Source: Pectinophora gossypiella (taxonomy: Eukaryota; Arthropoda; Insecta; Lepidoptera; Gelechiidae). From it: a stretch of 64,000 bases of DNA. The notes under the pieces are model-generated. The model made no database searches, had not been told where the DNA came from, and saw only the letters and a program-made list of their open reading frames with translations. The stretch covers positions 5,945,001-6,009,000 of the forward strand of contig NC_065417.1 of assembly GCF_024362695.1 (NCBI RefSeq). Reading direction: 5' to 3'. How positions within the stretch are numbered: the first letter of the stretch is position 1; every line of letters starts with the position of its first letter. Shown here piece after piece: positions 1 to 10,026 of this stretch. A program made the position numbers and the translations under genes.

Positions 1-65
1 CTTGCGATGGATGTACCTCTGAGTACCCCAATTGGGATATAGTCATGAGCCTATATTTTGTTATG
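1..65 (+). mobile_element. SINE family D, 3' part only
   Basis: Contains the tail CTTGCGATGGATGTACCTCT...CCAATTGGGATATAGTCATGAGCCTAT shared with copies at 18366-18520 and 56407-56562. The start lies left of the window or is lost. Confidence 0.6.
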
Positions 66-124
66 ATAGTAAGTATATATATTTTTCTTAAAGTGGAAAG
101 TATGTATTTTGGACATCATGGTCA

Positions 125-350
125 TTAATTTAAGAGCCACGCTCTTGTCGGTGTAGCATTTTTGATTCTCGACTATCAAAGGCCAATCCAACGATTCTAT
201 TCGGTATTTTGGAAACAAAACCCAAAATAATTTTCATTTTGTAGCTAAACAAGCCCACCTCCACCTTACTGCCCTATTTTTCGCTAAAAAAGAAGCATGG
301 AGAATGCTTCACCGAAAAGAGTGCGACTCTTAAATTAATAATGATGATAA
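125..350. mobile_element. RTE-type LINE 3'-end fragments, two orientations
   Basis: 125-200 carries, on the minus strand, the coding tail that ends in the sense motif CGACAAGAGCGTGGCTCTTA. 288-345 carries a plus-strand version (TGGAGAATGCTTCACCGAAAAGAG...TCTTAAATTAATAATGATGAT). Both match the clearer copy at 59085-59345. The ATG-rich 3' tail is typical of RTE elements. Confidence 0.5.
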
Positions 351-526
351 GCTAAACAAGTTGGAAATCTAGCATCGGTAATAGCTGAAAATTACCTAAG
401 CAGGAATTTGATTGTTAATACAAAGTAATCTTATGAAACAATACACTTTTACATCGACATTTAAAATTAGAAGTAAGTTGATAATAGATACAAGATGCGA
501 AAATTCTTATTTTCAGAAATACCTAC

Positions 527-752
527 GTGTAAGCCTCAAACATGTGGTAGAGCACAACAGTGACAGCGTCGTTGAGAAGCGACTCCCCGAAGACTACGAT
601 GTACAGCACTTCATCGACATGGATCTCCTCGAAAACAGCCAGTACTGCCACTGGGTCTACTGCAGAGATCAGAGCTCCAAAGAGCAACATCTCCAGGAGA
701 GGAGTCGTGCAGCCGAACATGCCAGTTTGTCCGCAAGCCCATAGCGACGCTC
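527..752 (-). CDS. Nhe2: Na+/H+ exchanger, coding exon 4: ion-binding core
   Basis: Exon of 226 bases between acceptor TTCTTAACAG (753-762) and donor AC|GTAGGT (521-526), entering in phase 1 and leaving in phase 2. It encodes ISAVDPVAVLAVFEEIHV and then FGESLLNDAVTVVLYHM, the NHE signature whose Glu and Asn-Asp pair belong to the ion-transport site in the fifth membrane segment (family knowledge). If the GTAGGT donor is not used, the frame would hit TAG one codon later, so splicing here is required. The remaining exons (rest of the exchanger domain and cytosolic tail) must lie left of base 1. About 292 residues are encoded within the window in total. Confidence 0.94.
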
Positions 753-1242
753 CTGTTAAGAAAACAAATAAGTTCATGAAAAGTACCCTAACTGGAGCTT
801 GATTTACACACATATATTGTGCAATAGATGGAAAATAAGTTTGATGTAGGTACTTATTTGTTGCCGCAAATACAATTTAGTATGGAATTGAGAATGGAGC
901 TTGAATGACTAATCAAATTTTAACGTTTGGTATAATATATCACATTTTCTTGATGATGATGTGATCCAGCCGATTTCGACTACGGCGACTGCTTCAACTC
1001 CGAAGTTTACATGATCCCATGTGGCTTAAGTATATGTATAGCCAATCGTGATGGAAAAGATCCTCGCACATAGCGGGCACGTTGTTTTCACGTGATTTAA
1101 ATATGTATAATTAATTGATCGCCGCAGATGGTCGGGATTTCAATTCATCGCACTTGGCATCAAGCACTAAGCGCCGTTTCAAAGCCATGAACTTTGGTAT
1201 GAACCAACTTAAAACGAAAATATTACAACGTTCAATTCTTAC
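753..1242 (-). other. Exchanger intron 3 (490 bp)
   Basis: Short GT-AG intron between exons 3 and 4. A polypyrimidine-rich TTTGTTTTCTTAACAG precedes exon 4. I see no repeat or gene in it. Confidence 0.85.
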
Positions 1243-1506
1243 CAATAGTCAAGGTATTGAACACAGTTCCCACAACCGCGAACAAAAGAATCGTCCCGAG
1301 GTGGTCGAAGAACAGTCTGTTAGGCATGAAATATCCAGCGTCGAGGATGATGGGCGGCAGCATGTACAAGAAGAAGGTGTCAGGAGTCAGCGGCTGGATC
1401 TGGACACTATGAGTGCTTAGCAGCAGAGCACCTATTAGCACCCCCACGAAGATCAGAAGACATGACTCCGGAAATATCCTCGACAACTTTGGAGCCATGT
1501 GGAAAC
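1243..1506 (-). CDS. Nhe2: Na+/H+ exchanger, coding exon 3: membrane segments with the amiloride-site motif
   Basis: Exon of 264 bases between acceptor TTTCGCAG (1507-1514) and donor G|GTAAGA (1237-1242), phase 1 on both sides. It encodes PESCLLIFVGVLIGALLL (membrane segment), then FFLYMLPPIILDAGYFMPNR, the highly conserved segment that in vertebrate NHEs affects amiloride binding, then FFDHLGTILLFAVVGTVFNT (another membrane segment). These are hallmark NHE sequences; the protein exchanges external Na+ for cytosolic H+ across the plasma or an endosomal membrane. The match is closest in feel to the insect Nhe2/vertebrate NHE2-3-5 group rather than the organellar NHE6-9 group, but subfamily is judged by eye. 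Confidence 0.95.
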
Positions 1507-1794
1507 CTGCGAAACAAAAAGAGGTCACATTTGAAATATATTTTTTTAAAGATAGACTAAAGAGTGACAGGCATACAGTCTCCGTCGTTCTTTCAACGTT
1601 CTTATTTTATTCTTGTCATTTCCAAATTTCCCTGACATGTCTTCTATTTAAAATAATACAGCCATGCAAAAACGATAAAAAATACAAAAGTGTACAAAAT
1701 CTACCAGTGAATCGGGTTTCATTATTGTAAATTTTCTTTTGACGGGGATTGCGTGGGATTAGACATCATTTGTTTCGGAAAAACGGCAAAAGTC

Positions 1795-4185
1795 ATGCAC
1801 CACGCAAATGGGAAAACATTGTTCCGTGCCAAATCATATACCAGCATCTACGATATATTTGGATCACATCCCTTCAACAACGTGCTTTATCGGAACCCTA
1901 ACAAGGCCTATACGGAAGTGTCGGTATTCCGCGCGAAGTGCAGTGAATCTCAGTCTGACAAGAAAGCCTCGGAAACTCCTCTCGTAACCAGTGAAAGGTA
2001 TCATTTTCTGAACAAGGACATCAGTTATGGTTCTGTCATACGATCAACGAGCACTATTTTTTATGATTTAGACGAAATAGCTAGAAGACAATCTTTCACT
2101 TGCTATTTGGAACTCAACGCATCTAGAGAAGACTTTGTTAGAAAGCATAGAACAAAACGAGTCAATGGATTCATCGGTGAATCTGATGCCATCGTACAGG
2201 AATGTGCTACGCAAATGACCCCTAAACTCTTGCCTCGAGATAGCATGGAATTTAGTACAAAGAAAGCAAAAAGGAAGTTTCCTAACGAAGTAGAACTTTC
2301 GTCTGAAATTTTTCTAAGGGATAACGATTATGAAGAGAGTTATAGAAACATGAGCACTAATAATAATAACAATAATCAAGCATATTTCGACAGAGAGACC
2401 ACTGATAGGCACCAGAAATTTTGGTCATATGCAAAATATCGCACCGAATACACCAGGCCGATTGGAGGCGAAGAAAAAAAAGTTAAAAAGAAAGACCAAG
2501 GTAAACGCACCGCAGAGGATCCATGTCCCTGTCAATTGTTTTCCTACGCTTGTCCTTGTATTAATAATAAAAAATCTCAAATCGAATTAACTGGACAGAG
2601 CAAGTCTACTGAACTACTCACAAGTGTCTTCTTTCCAGAAGAGAGAAGGAAGGAAAGAGCTAAGATGAAGAAAAGACAAAATGATATAATAAGAGATAGT
2701 AAACTAACAAATACCAGCTTTGCACACAAGATCAAAACTGAAGACAATCCACGCGCTGAACCAACTTCACCCGCATCTGAGATACCAGCCCCGTCTGCGG
2801 CTATTATCGACTTAAAACCCAGCGAAAAAGTCAGTTTAAGGAGCAAAACTAAGTCTATCAAACGACTACGACAAATAGTATGTCCGAAATGCAAAGAAAA
2901 AGTAGAAATTGATAGCAGCGGTGAAGATATGGTGTCAAAGTTAAATTCAGTAGATTATGGAAACAACGAAATAACTTCAGCGGCTTACACCTATTCGCCT
3001 GGGGTTTCCACGAAAAATGTAAAGAATAAAAATGCAGAAGACGGCGATTTTTGTAATCATGATCCTCCCTGCGAGATGGTACCCATTTGCCAGTTATTGT
3101 CTGATAACAGTACGACACCAAAAGTCATCAAAAGATCAAGTCCTAAGTCTAGCCCGCGCATCATCAAAATAACAAAGGCCTGTAGACACCACCCGCCCTG
3201 TACTGTTGTGCCATCATGTCAAAGAGCAGCTGTGCTTAAAAACAATTGTGAATATATTCCACCTTGCATGCATCGCCCTCGATGCGTAAACCTGCCATTG
3301 TGTGTTCCACTTTCAAAAACCTTCAACCTGCAAGACTTTACCTGCAACCACTTAGAAGTTGAGGAGAAAAGTGTGTGTGAATGCCCACACGTACCCAAGT
3401 GTAAATACGTGCCAGAATGTCTTCAAGATTCGGTAGACAACAGCGTTAACAATCAGTTCAGCGTTGTAGCTCCACTGCAGAATACGGAATACTATAATCA
3501 GTACGGATTTACGATTCAGAATCCGGCTACACGCACTGTGACCCCAAACACGATCTGTGCACCCTGTCATGTCGCGTCGCCACTCAATTTCATTTGTAAA
3601 ATTACCAAATCCTGCCAATATGATTACTCTGATTGCAAATCAGGTGTTAAAGAGAGCGTAAGTGATGCAGTCATATTCATTAGAGACGTGGGCTGTCAAT
3701 TCAGAAACAAAACCCTCATGCCTAGAGACTCTCTTGTCCGCTCGAAGCCGTCCAGTGCGTCGTTGGACTACGCCGACATGAAGTTGGGGAACTATTACAC
3801 GGGTGTGCACACATTGAGGTATGAAGATAAGTATACCAATCCGGAATCGAGGATGACTATATACGTGTCATCTGAAACTATGAGTTCGACGGGATTTGAT
3901 TCTCAGTGTCCTTCGCATGGGCTACAGATGCGCATGGCTCGCCCCACCGGCTTCGTTCCTAAGAACGCGTACGTTACAGCGTTTGCCTACGGAGGGAAAA
4001 TCCATCACCCTAAGGACATTAAACAAAGATACGTATCATTGATTCACACGACTCCAGTTAAGTCTAAGAAAAGCTTGTTGAAGAGCAAGTATAAAAAGAT
4101 GTTTAACCGAAGAAGGAAAACTAAAACGAGTAGCCTCCTCGTCAACTGTTGTTCAAGGAAGGCTATGAGTCAAAAAGTATTGTGA
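1795..4185 (+). CDS. Uncharacterised cysteine-rich protein, nested in the exchanger intron
   Basis: Intronless frame of 796 codons from the first ATG (1795, G at -3) to TGA. The frame is open back to 1711, so an upstream exon cannot be excluded; TTAG ending near 1772 could act as an acceptor. I do not recognise the family. Visible: an Asn run near residue 190; CPC pairs near residues 243-258 (PCPCQ, ACPCI); a CPKC pair near 362; then four cysteine modules at about residues 420-542 of the pattern C-x-H/Y-x-PPC-x3-P-x-C (CNHDPPCEMVPIC, CRHHPPCTVVPSC, CEYIPPCMHRPRC, CPHVPKCKYVPEC); and a very basic C-terminus with KSKYKKMFNRRRKTK. No signal peptide or membrane segment is evident. Lys/Ser/Asn-rich linkers suggest disorder. 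It lies antisense inside exchanger intron 2. Nested intronless insect genes are often testis-expressed, but that is only a prior. Confidence 0.8.
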   Translation: MHHANGKTLFRAKSYTSIYDIFGSHPFNNVLYRNPNKAYTEVSVFRAKCSESQSDKKASETPLVTSERYHFLNKDISYGSVIRSTSTIFYDLDEIARRQSFTCYLELNASREDFVRKHRTKRVNGFIGESDAIVQECATQMTPKLLPRDSMEFSTKKAKRKFPNEVELSSEIFLRDNDYEESYRNMSTNNNNNNQAYFDRETTDRHQKFWSYAKYRTEYTRPIGGEEKKVKKKDQGKRTAEDPCPCQLFSYACPCINNKKSQIELTGQSKSTELLTSVFFPEERRKERAKMKKRQNDIIRDSKLTNTSFAHKIKTEDNPRAEPTSPASEIPAPSAAIIDLKPSEKVSLRSKTKSIKRLRQIVCPKCKEKVEIDSSGEDMVSKLNSVDYGNNEITSAAYTYSPGVSTKNVKNKNAEDGDFCNHDPPCEMVPICQLLSDNSTTPKVIKRSSPKSSPRIIKITKACRHHPPCTVVPSCQRAAVLKNNCEYIPPCMHRPRCVNLPLCVPLSKTFNLQDFTCNHLEVEEKSVCECPHVPKCKYVPECLQDSVDNSVNNQFSVVAPLQNTEYYNQYGFTIQNPATRTVTPNTICAPCHVASPLNFICKITKSCQYDYSDCKSGVKESVSDAVIFIRDVGCQFRNKTLMPRDSLVRSKPSSASLDYADMKLGNYYTGVHTLRYEDKYTNPESRMTIYVSSETMSSTGFDSQCPSHGLQMRMARPTGFVPKNAYVTAFAYGGKIHHPKDIKQRYVSLIHTTPVKSKKSLLKSKYKKMFNRRRKTKTSSLLVNCCSRKAMSQKVL

Positions 4186-4305
4186 AATGACAAAATCATG
4201 TCAATTTGCATGTTTTGGTCTCTATGTTTTTATTGTTCGCGTATTTAACGCGTGCGTGTATTGCAAAGCGTATGATAAATATGACTTTGTTAATTTTATT
4301 TACTG

Positions 4306-4311
4306 ATTAAA
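4306..4311 (+). promoter_or_regulatory. Probable polyadenylation signal of the nested gene
   Basis: ATTAAA 121 bases after the stop codon, followed by a GT/T-rich stretch (TGTGTCTATTTTATTC) that could be the downstream element. It is the best candidate in the 3' region; no AATAAA is seen before it. Confidence 0.45.
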
Positions 4312-4319
4312 AATGTGTC

Positions 4320-5139
4320 TATTTTATTCTTTATTTTTCTTTGACTTGGTGATATTAGACGCATTACGTGATTCTACGTAACATCTAGTAGGTATATGTA
4401 TGTAAATCTTTAACTTTTTCTTATAGTATTATTGTACTCATTGATGTAGATATGTCACTATAGTATAGTACTAGTATTCTCTTTATTCGGCCTCTTTTCT
4501 GGGAGGTGCCTATCTAACTCAAGTCGTTCAAAACATTACATACTAACTAATAAATCTTCGCGGAAGTCGGGAAAAAAGAATTAGGGCAAATTAGAAACGA
4601 CTTCACGTGACCGAATCGAAGCCATACAACCTCTGTCAATTAACAACACAAACTAAGTAGAAGGTATTGACGATCGTTCAACGGCTACGTTTCAGAACTT
4701 GGCTCCTCGAAAGTCAATAAAAGTTAGGTATATACTTATACCTATGCAGGTATACGTGTGGGTATAATAGGTACTTATGTTTGACAAATTGGAATTGGAA
4801 CGCGTTTTCTTTTTTATTGAAGCACTAAGTTCTTGCTGCTTAGTTTGTATGCCATTATGTGAATAGAGAAAAGCTATTTGCCAGCTTTAAAGTATAATGA
4901 CTGTACTATTGTTCCGGAAATTTCAGAAATAATCGATCTAGAGAATAGGCCAGCCGGTCGGCAGTTGAGTCTAAGACCTAATGGACCTGGACCTAGAATC
5001 ATTTGGTAATAACGGTGTTGTCGGACTTGTGTATAATTATGTTAACATCTGGACTGTGCATCGTCTAGTAATTTAGGTCTTGGCCTACATAGAGAACGAC
5101 CAAAGACAATCGTGCACTAATAACGTGAGAATCAATCAA
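4320..5139. other. Unassigned intron sequence
   Basis: AT-rich intron sequence after the nested gene. I see no coding frame or repeat I can name. Confidence 0.5.
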
Positions 5140-5240
5140 TAATTATTTATTGCACAAAATATACACACAGGACATAACATACGAATAAAAAAAAGCACAA
5201 TAGGCGGCCTTATTGCTAAACAGCAATTTCTGCCAGGCAA
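5140..5240 (-). mobile_element. LINE 3' tail, 'GGCCGCC' type
   Basis: Minus-strand 3' end: GGTTGCCTGGCAGAAATTGC, a hairpin around GCTGTTTAGCAATAAGGCCGCC, then a T-rich stretch and TGCAATAAATAATTATTG. The same tail is at 6535-6640, 32250-32385 and 62610-62750. Type assignment (Jockey/RTE-like non-LTR element) is from general familiarity. Confidence 0.6.
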
Positions 5241-5319
5241 CCTTAGGGTGAAAGAAGACAATCATGTATGGGAAGGTCGCGTATTGTGCTTTATTTTAGT
5301 TATGGCGTAGCATAGTTTA

Positions 5320-5937
5320 CTACTCAGCTAAAAAAAAGGGCAGTTCGCGCTATTTATAATCTGCGTTGTCGGGACTCTTTAAGGGAGCTGTTTAAAGAAA
5401 TAAATATACTGACGGTCGCAAGTCAATATATTTATGAAAACATTATGTATGTGCGTAAAAATGTATCTCTCCTTCCGAGAAACTGTGAAAGGCATACTTA
5501 CAATACAAGGAATAAAAATAAAATTGTTGTTCAAAATTCTAGATTAATAAGTAAATTAAATTCATCTTTTTTGGGGTTATGTATACGTTTTTACAATAAA
5601 ATACCAGATAATATTTTAAATTTGTCAGAGAATAAATTTAAAACTCACGTGAAGCTTACTTTATGTAAGTAAAAAAGCTTATTATAAGATTAATGATTAC
5701 CTAAATGATAAACATGTCTGGTATTAAATGTGTTCCTCTAGTTATTAAATAACTTGTAATGTACCCTCATTGATTTAAAAGATGTGTTGCTGTTGCAGTT
5801 TCTTGTCATTTCTTCTCCTCAGCCATAACACCTTGCGAAATGACGTAAATTCAAAATGTTACATTGACCTTCAACAAGTTTATCCATGATAATTACGTTG
5901 AATAAATGATTCTGATTCTGATTCTGATTTTGATTCA
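5320..5937 (+). pseudogene. LINE (Jockey/CR1-like) reverse transcriptase C-terminus and 3' UTR, copy 1
   Basis: A frame open from about 5327 to the stop at 5670-5672 encodes the end of a non-LTR reverse transcriptase: LKKRAVRAIYNLRCRDSLRE, then TVASQYIYENIMYVRKN, RHTYNTRNKNKI, and SFLGLCIRFYNKIPDN. The 'YNTRN...FYNKIP' pattern is typical of the thumb/C-terminal region of CR1/Jockey-group elements. An in-frame TAG just upstream and loss of all upstream domains show 5' truncation. The 3' UTR runs to a (GATTCT)n tail at 5905-5937, which is how this kind of LINE ends. A second copy is at 6659-7091. Confidence 0.75.
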
Positions 5938-6091
5938 GCCTGACAAATGGGGGTCTGTTCTGGAGAATATCCAGTGCCATGCATCCGCATCTAAAAAGTG
6001 ACCTACGTACTGTTGTAGTTTATTATATGTAGGATGATTAATAAGACCATGCAAAGACTATAATACTACGGAACGGTTACGGTTAACGGGC

Positions 6092-6406
6092 CTACGGTTG
6101 TGAGGTGGAATACCAGCCTCATCACCCCTGGTGTCAGAGTTATGATTGAGCCGCCAAAGGCCCCTGACATGGCTCACGTAACGATTACTCACTTACATCA
6201 GTTACAATAGTAACCGGGACCAACGGCTTAACGTGCCTTCCGAAGCACGGATCATCTTACTTTCGGACAATCAGGTAATCAGCCTGTAATGTCCTAACCA
6301 AACTAGGGACCACAAAGTGATTTTTATGATATGTCCCCACCAGGATTCGAACCCGGAGCCTCCGGATCGTGAGTCCAATGCTCAACCACTGGACCACAGA
6401 GATCGT
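6092..6406 (-). mobile_element. tRNA-derived SINE family A, near full length
   Basis: Read on the minus strand: a tRNA-like head with A box (GTCCAGTGGTTGAGC) and B box (GGTTCGAATCC), a body with CACTTTGTGGTCCCTAGTTTG and the shared core CGTGCTTCGGAAGGCACG, then a 3' part ending CACCTCACAACC. Slightly decayed. Confidence 0.85.
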
Positions 6407-6534
6407 TCTTGTTGTTGAACATGAGGTTACGTGTTGTTATGTGTCAATACTTCTACTTTACCGCTGACCGCGAATGTGCCGTGTGATAACTGCCTAATAA
6501 CTGAACATTGACTTGAATACTTATGTAATACATC

Positions 6535-6640
6535 AAATCAAATCAACAAAACAAATTAACACAGATGATGATAGATACAGTACAATCTGGCGGCCTTATT
6601 GCTAAGCAGTAATTTCTTCCAGGCAACCAGTATCTAATAT
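6535..6640 (-). mobile_element. LINE 3' tail, 'GGCCGCC' type
   Basis: Second copy of the tail at 5140-5240 (GGTTGCCTGGAAGAAATTAC, GCAATAAGGCCGCC). Again it sits just left of a copy of the LINE reverse transcriptase end. Confidence 0.55.
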
Positions 6641-6658
6641 AAAAAGGCAAAACAAAGG

Positions 6659-7091
6659 TGAAAGGCATACTTACAATACAAGGAATAAAAATAAAATTGT
6701 TGTTCAAAATTCTAGATAAAGTAAATTAAATTCATCTTTTTTGGGGTTATGTATACGTTTTTACAATAAAATACCAGATAATATTTTAAATTTGTCAGAG
6801 AACAAATTTAAAGCTCACGTGAAGCTTACTTTATGTAAAAAAGCCTATTATAAGATTAATGATTACCTAAATGATAAAAATGTCTGGTATTGAATGTGTT
6901 CCTCTAGTTATTAAATAACTTGCAATGTACCCTCATTGATTTAAAAGATGTGTTGCTGTTGCAGTTTCTTGTCATTTCTTCTCCTCAGCCATAACACCTT
7001 GCGAAATGACGTAAATTCAAAAATGTTACATTGACCTTCAACAAGTTTATCCATGATAATTACGTTGAATAAATGATTCTGATTCTGATTA
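6659..7091 (+). pseudogene. LINE reverse transcriptase C-terminus and 3' UTR, copy 2
   Basis: Near-identical to 5485-5937 but begins later, at the RHTYNTRN segment, and carries a small deletion after TTCTAGAT that breaks the frame. The 3' UTR and (GATTCT)n tail are kept, the tail being shorter. A 5'-truncated relative, not functional. Confidence 0.75.
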
Positions 7092-7099
7092 TAATACAT

Positions 7100-7192
7100 G
7101 TTGACTGCTCCCGGGGTCTTGAACCGGCGAGGGCGTGCCCGTGGCATATTGTTCGCTCATCTACCCTATTGCTATGCCACTGGTTCTATCCC
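7100..7192 (-). repeat. tRNA-like segment, probably a SINE head
   Basis: On the minus strand GGTTCAAGACCCC resembles a B box, and 60 bases upstream is a GGCATAGCAATAGGGTAGATGAGCG stretch that could hold an A box. No convincing cloverleaf; more likely a decayed tRNA-derived SINE head than a tRNA gene. Confidence 0.3.
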
Positions 7193-7495
7193 AGTCTCAG
7201 AGCTAATTAAACCGTTACTCAAGTCCGCATGACGACGACACAGGAAAATTGCCATACCTTAGGGAAAACTGAGATGACATAATTAGGTTAGTAGACACAA
7301 CACAACGGTAATAAATATTTGCTCCTTATCTGGTTATACTTTAGTTATAATTATATTAAACTCTCCATTGTACACAATATACATTTATAATAAAAAAATA
7401 GGTCCAAAAGGTGTGACTTATCTCTAAAAGAGAACTCTTCCAGCCAACCGGCATGCATTATACGGTTTATTTATTATTAATTATTTACCAGTATA

Positions 7496-7875
7496 TTGGC
7501 CCCGATTCCTGCAGACACCGCCTAATTTTATTTTAAGTTATATCCGTCATTTTCATATCCGTCGAAAAGGAAAGGGACGGATGATTCTCAGCTCTTAATT
7601 TTAGGAAGAATGAGTAAATGAATGAATAACCCGGCCGAATCAAAAGGTACGTCGCTGGTATGCAATCCGTTTGACGTGCTGTCTACTTAACTGTGTCGGA
7701 TTATTGACGGATGTAAAATTTTTAGATGGTTGGTTTAGATTTGTGCTTAAAATTGACGTGTGTTCCATAAATTTTATGCTTGTCGATTACCCGTCCCTTT
7801 CCTTTTCGGCGGATAAGAAAATGACAGATATAACTTAAAATAAAATTAGATGGTATTTACAGGAATTAGCACCAA
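7496..7875. mobile_element. MITE family 3, complete (380 bp, TA target site)
   Basis: Terminal inverted repeats of about 80 bp: the left end TTGGCCCCGATTCCTGCAGA mirrors the right end GGAATTAGCACCAA, and both arms contain the mirrored TTTTATTTTAAGTTATATC and GGAAAGGGACGG. Flanked by TA on both sides (7494-7495, 7876-7877), as for Tc1/mariner-type elements. Other copies: 47451-47816, 60985-61331, partial 34563-34650. Confidence 0.75.
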
Positions 7876-8030
7876 TATGCACATAACAGAATATAAAGTC
7901 AACAAACACACAGGATATTATATGCTTCGTTTATTATTGTACTAATACTTACGAGCCTGTAGATTATTTATAATAAAATAAAGGGAGAAATAGTTTATGA
8001 CAAATGATAATAATTATAAACAAAAATACG

Positions 8031-8342
8031 CATAAATAGCCTATATACGTCCCACTGCTGGGCACAGGCCTCCCCTCAATCAACCGGAGGGGGTATAGAG
8101 CATACTCTGCGGGTTGGTGGAGCTATTTTTACGGCTAATAGTCGAGACCAACGGCTTAACGTGCCCTCCGAAGCCCGGTTCAACTTATTTTTCAGACAAT
8201 CAGGTGATTCAAACTTGTAAAGTCCTTACCAAACAAAGGACAGCCTCACAAAGTGATTTCGACAATGTCCCCACCGGGAATCGAACTCGGGGCCTCCAGA
8301 TCGTGGACTCAATGCTCAACCACTGAACCACGGAGGCCGTTA
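8031..8342 (-). mobile_element. SINE, mosaic of family A head and family B body/tail
   Basis: Minus strand. The head GTTCAGTGGTTGAGCATTGAG is of family A type; the rest (GAAATCACTTTGTGAGGCTGTCC, GCCCAGCAGTGGGACGTATA) is of family B. Near full length. Confidence 0.8.
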
Positions 8343-9152
8343 ACACTAACTTTTTAAATTAAATCTACAATTACATGTACCGAAACAAACATTTAGAGGA
8401 TAGCATCCAAATATACCCTCATATGAATACCTATTGGACCCCGTCACGACACACAGCGACGATTCAATTTAGGAATACGTTTCATCCCTTTACACATCGA
8501 GAGAGCAATACTCTGATATTGGGTCCGGGCACTTGCCCTAGTTTACCTCACTCGGAACGGCTTCAAATGTTTGCAAACTGAAAAGAGTCTGCAACATAAA
8601 TTCCAATGAAATTTCCCTAACTGGAAAACTTAGGCCGAAAGTGCCTACAGATACGAACAACTTGTATAAAATCATACGAGTCGTAAGGTAAACATAGCTG
8701 CCGAGAAGTGGGTGTATATAGTGTACACCTTTGCTTACCTCTTCGGGCTATAGTAACATTCCTATTACAACTCATTGATGTATGTGTACTATAGCTTACA
8801 TTGTCTTCAGAGACAATAACAAACCCGACGCTGCTATGTTGAGGTTACCGAATAAAAATATCTCCTTTTATATAAATAATATTTTGTGAAACGAAAGAGT
8901 TTTTAATATTTTTCTGAATAAAGAAGTATTGGCCATTTATATATTGAGACAAATGTTAAAAATAAATAGTTTTACTTTTTACGAATTTAAAGGCAATTTA
9001 TCTTATTTTTTTGACAACAGATTGCCAGTATTAATGGTGAAAATCGATTGTATTTAATCGATATTACCTAATAAAAAAAACTTCATAGAAAGCTCTGCGA
9101 TTAAAATCGATAAAGAATAAAATAATGACGTAAAGATATATAAGTAATGTAA
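8343..9152. other. Unassigned intron sequence
   Basis: No repeat or gene recognised. Confidence 0.5.
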
Positions 9153-9282
9153 AATAAGCCCAGATACGTGCCACTGTTGGGCACAGGCCTCCCCTCAACC
9201 AGCTGAAGGTGGTATAGTATAGAGCATACTCCACTATGTTGCTCCACTGCGGGTAGATGGAGGTGTTTGGGCTAGTAGCCCA
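9153..9282 (-). mobile_element. SINE family B, 3' part
   Basis: Contains the family B tail (GGGGAGGCCTGTGCCCAACA, GTGGCACGTATCTGGGCTTA) but no head or core. Confidence 0.7.
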
Positions 9283-9527
9283 ATAAAGAATAATAAATGC
9301 TGACGTAAGTAAGATAAAAAGCTTCAACGCTGCGGCATTATGGTGAATCTAATAATAAGTTAAGCACGCTCCCGCACACCGTACTTGCGGAGCCATGAGT
9401 AACTTTGTTAGGCAGAAAGGGGTTTTATTAAGTGAACGAAGGAACTTTGTAATAAGTCTCAACGTTCACATTGGCCGGGTAATGCGGGTATGACAATATC
9501 GGGATCAATTTATGCAAAATCACATAA

Positions 9528-9672
9528 GCTCACGACTGTATCCCAATCGGGATAGTCAGAGGTACATCCATCACAAGAACTAAATACCCACACCTTACCG
9601 AGCTTTCTATTACACCAACGTGATAGGTAAGCCGTATCACCGTCTATTATGGTCGAGCCAACTGTGTTGATA
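9528..9672 (-). mobile_element. SINE family D, near full length
   Basis: Minus-strand match to the copy at 18366-18520: CAGTTGGCTCGACCATAATAGACGGTGATACGGC through GATGGATGTACCTCTGACTA to the ATAGTCGTGAGCTTATG end. Confidence 0.7.
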
Positions 9673-9690
9673 AATTAATATCTGATATCA

Positions 9691-10020
9691 ACAGCCTCCG
9701 TGGCCTAGTGGTTAGAGCGTTAGACTCACTATCTGGAGGTCCGGGTTCGATTCCCGATGTGGACATTGTCGAAATCACTTTGTGAGACTGTCCTTTGTTT
9801 GGTAAGGACTTTTCAGGCTTGAATCACCTGATTGTCCGAAAAAGTAAGATGATTCCGTGCTTCGGAGGGCATGTTAAGCCGTTGGTCCCGGCTATTAGCC
9901 GTAAAAACACCTCCACCAACCCGCAGTGGAGCAGCGTGGTGGAGTATGCTCCATACCCCCTCCGGTTGATTGAGGGGAGGCCTGTGCCCAGCAGTGGGAC
10001 GTATATAGGCAGTTCATGTT
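9691..10020 (+). mobile_element. tRNA-derived SINE family B, full length
   Basis: Head with A box (TGGCCTAGTGGTTAGAGCG) and B box (GGGTTCGATTCCC). Core GTGCTTCGGAGGGCATGTTA. Tail GGCCTGTGCCCAGCAGTGGG followed by ACGTATATAGGC. One of the two most intact copies; the other is 53872-54203. Confidence 0.88.
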
Positions 10021-10026
10021 TATGTA

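Noticed and set aside
412..802. Plus-strand frames opposite exchanger exon 4
   Set aside because: Shadows of the real minus-strand exon, which has NHE motifs and matching splice sites.
1413..1730. 105-codon plus-strand frame just before the nested gene
   Set aside because: Its first third is antisense to exchanger exon 3 and the rest is low-complexity; no sign that it is an exon of the nested gene.
1753..1794. Starting the nested protein at GTG 1753
   Set aside because: Nuclear genes start at ATG; the first in-frame ATG is at 1795.
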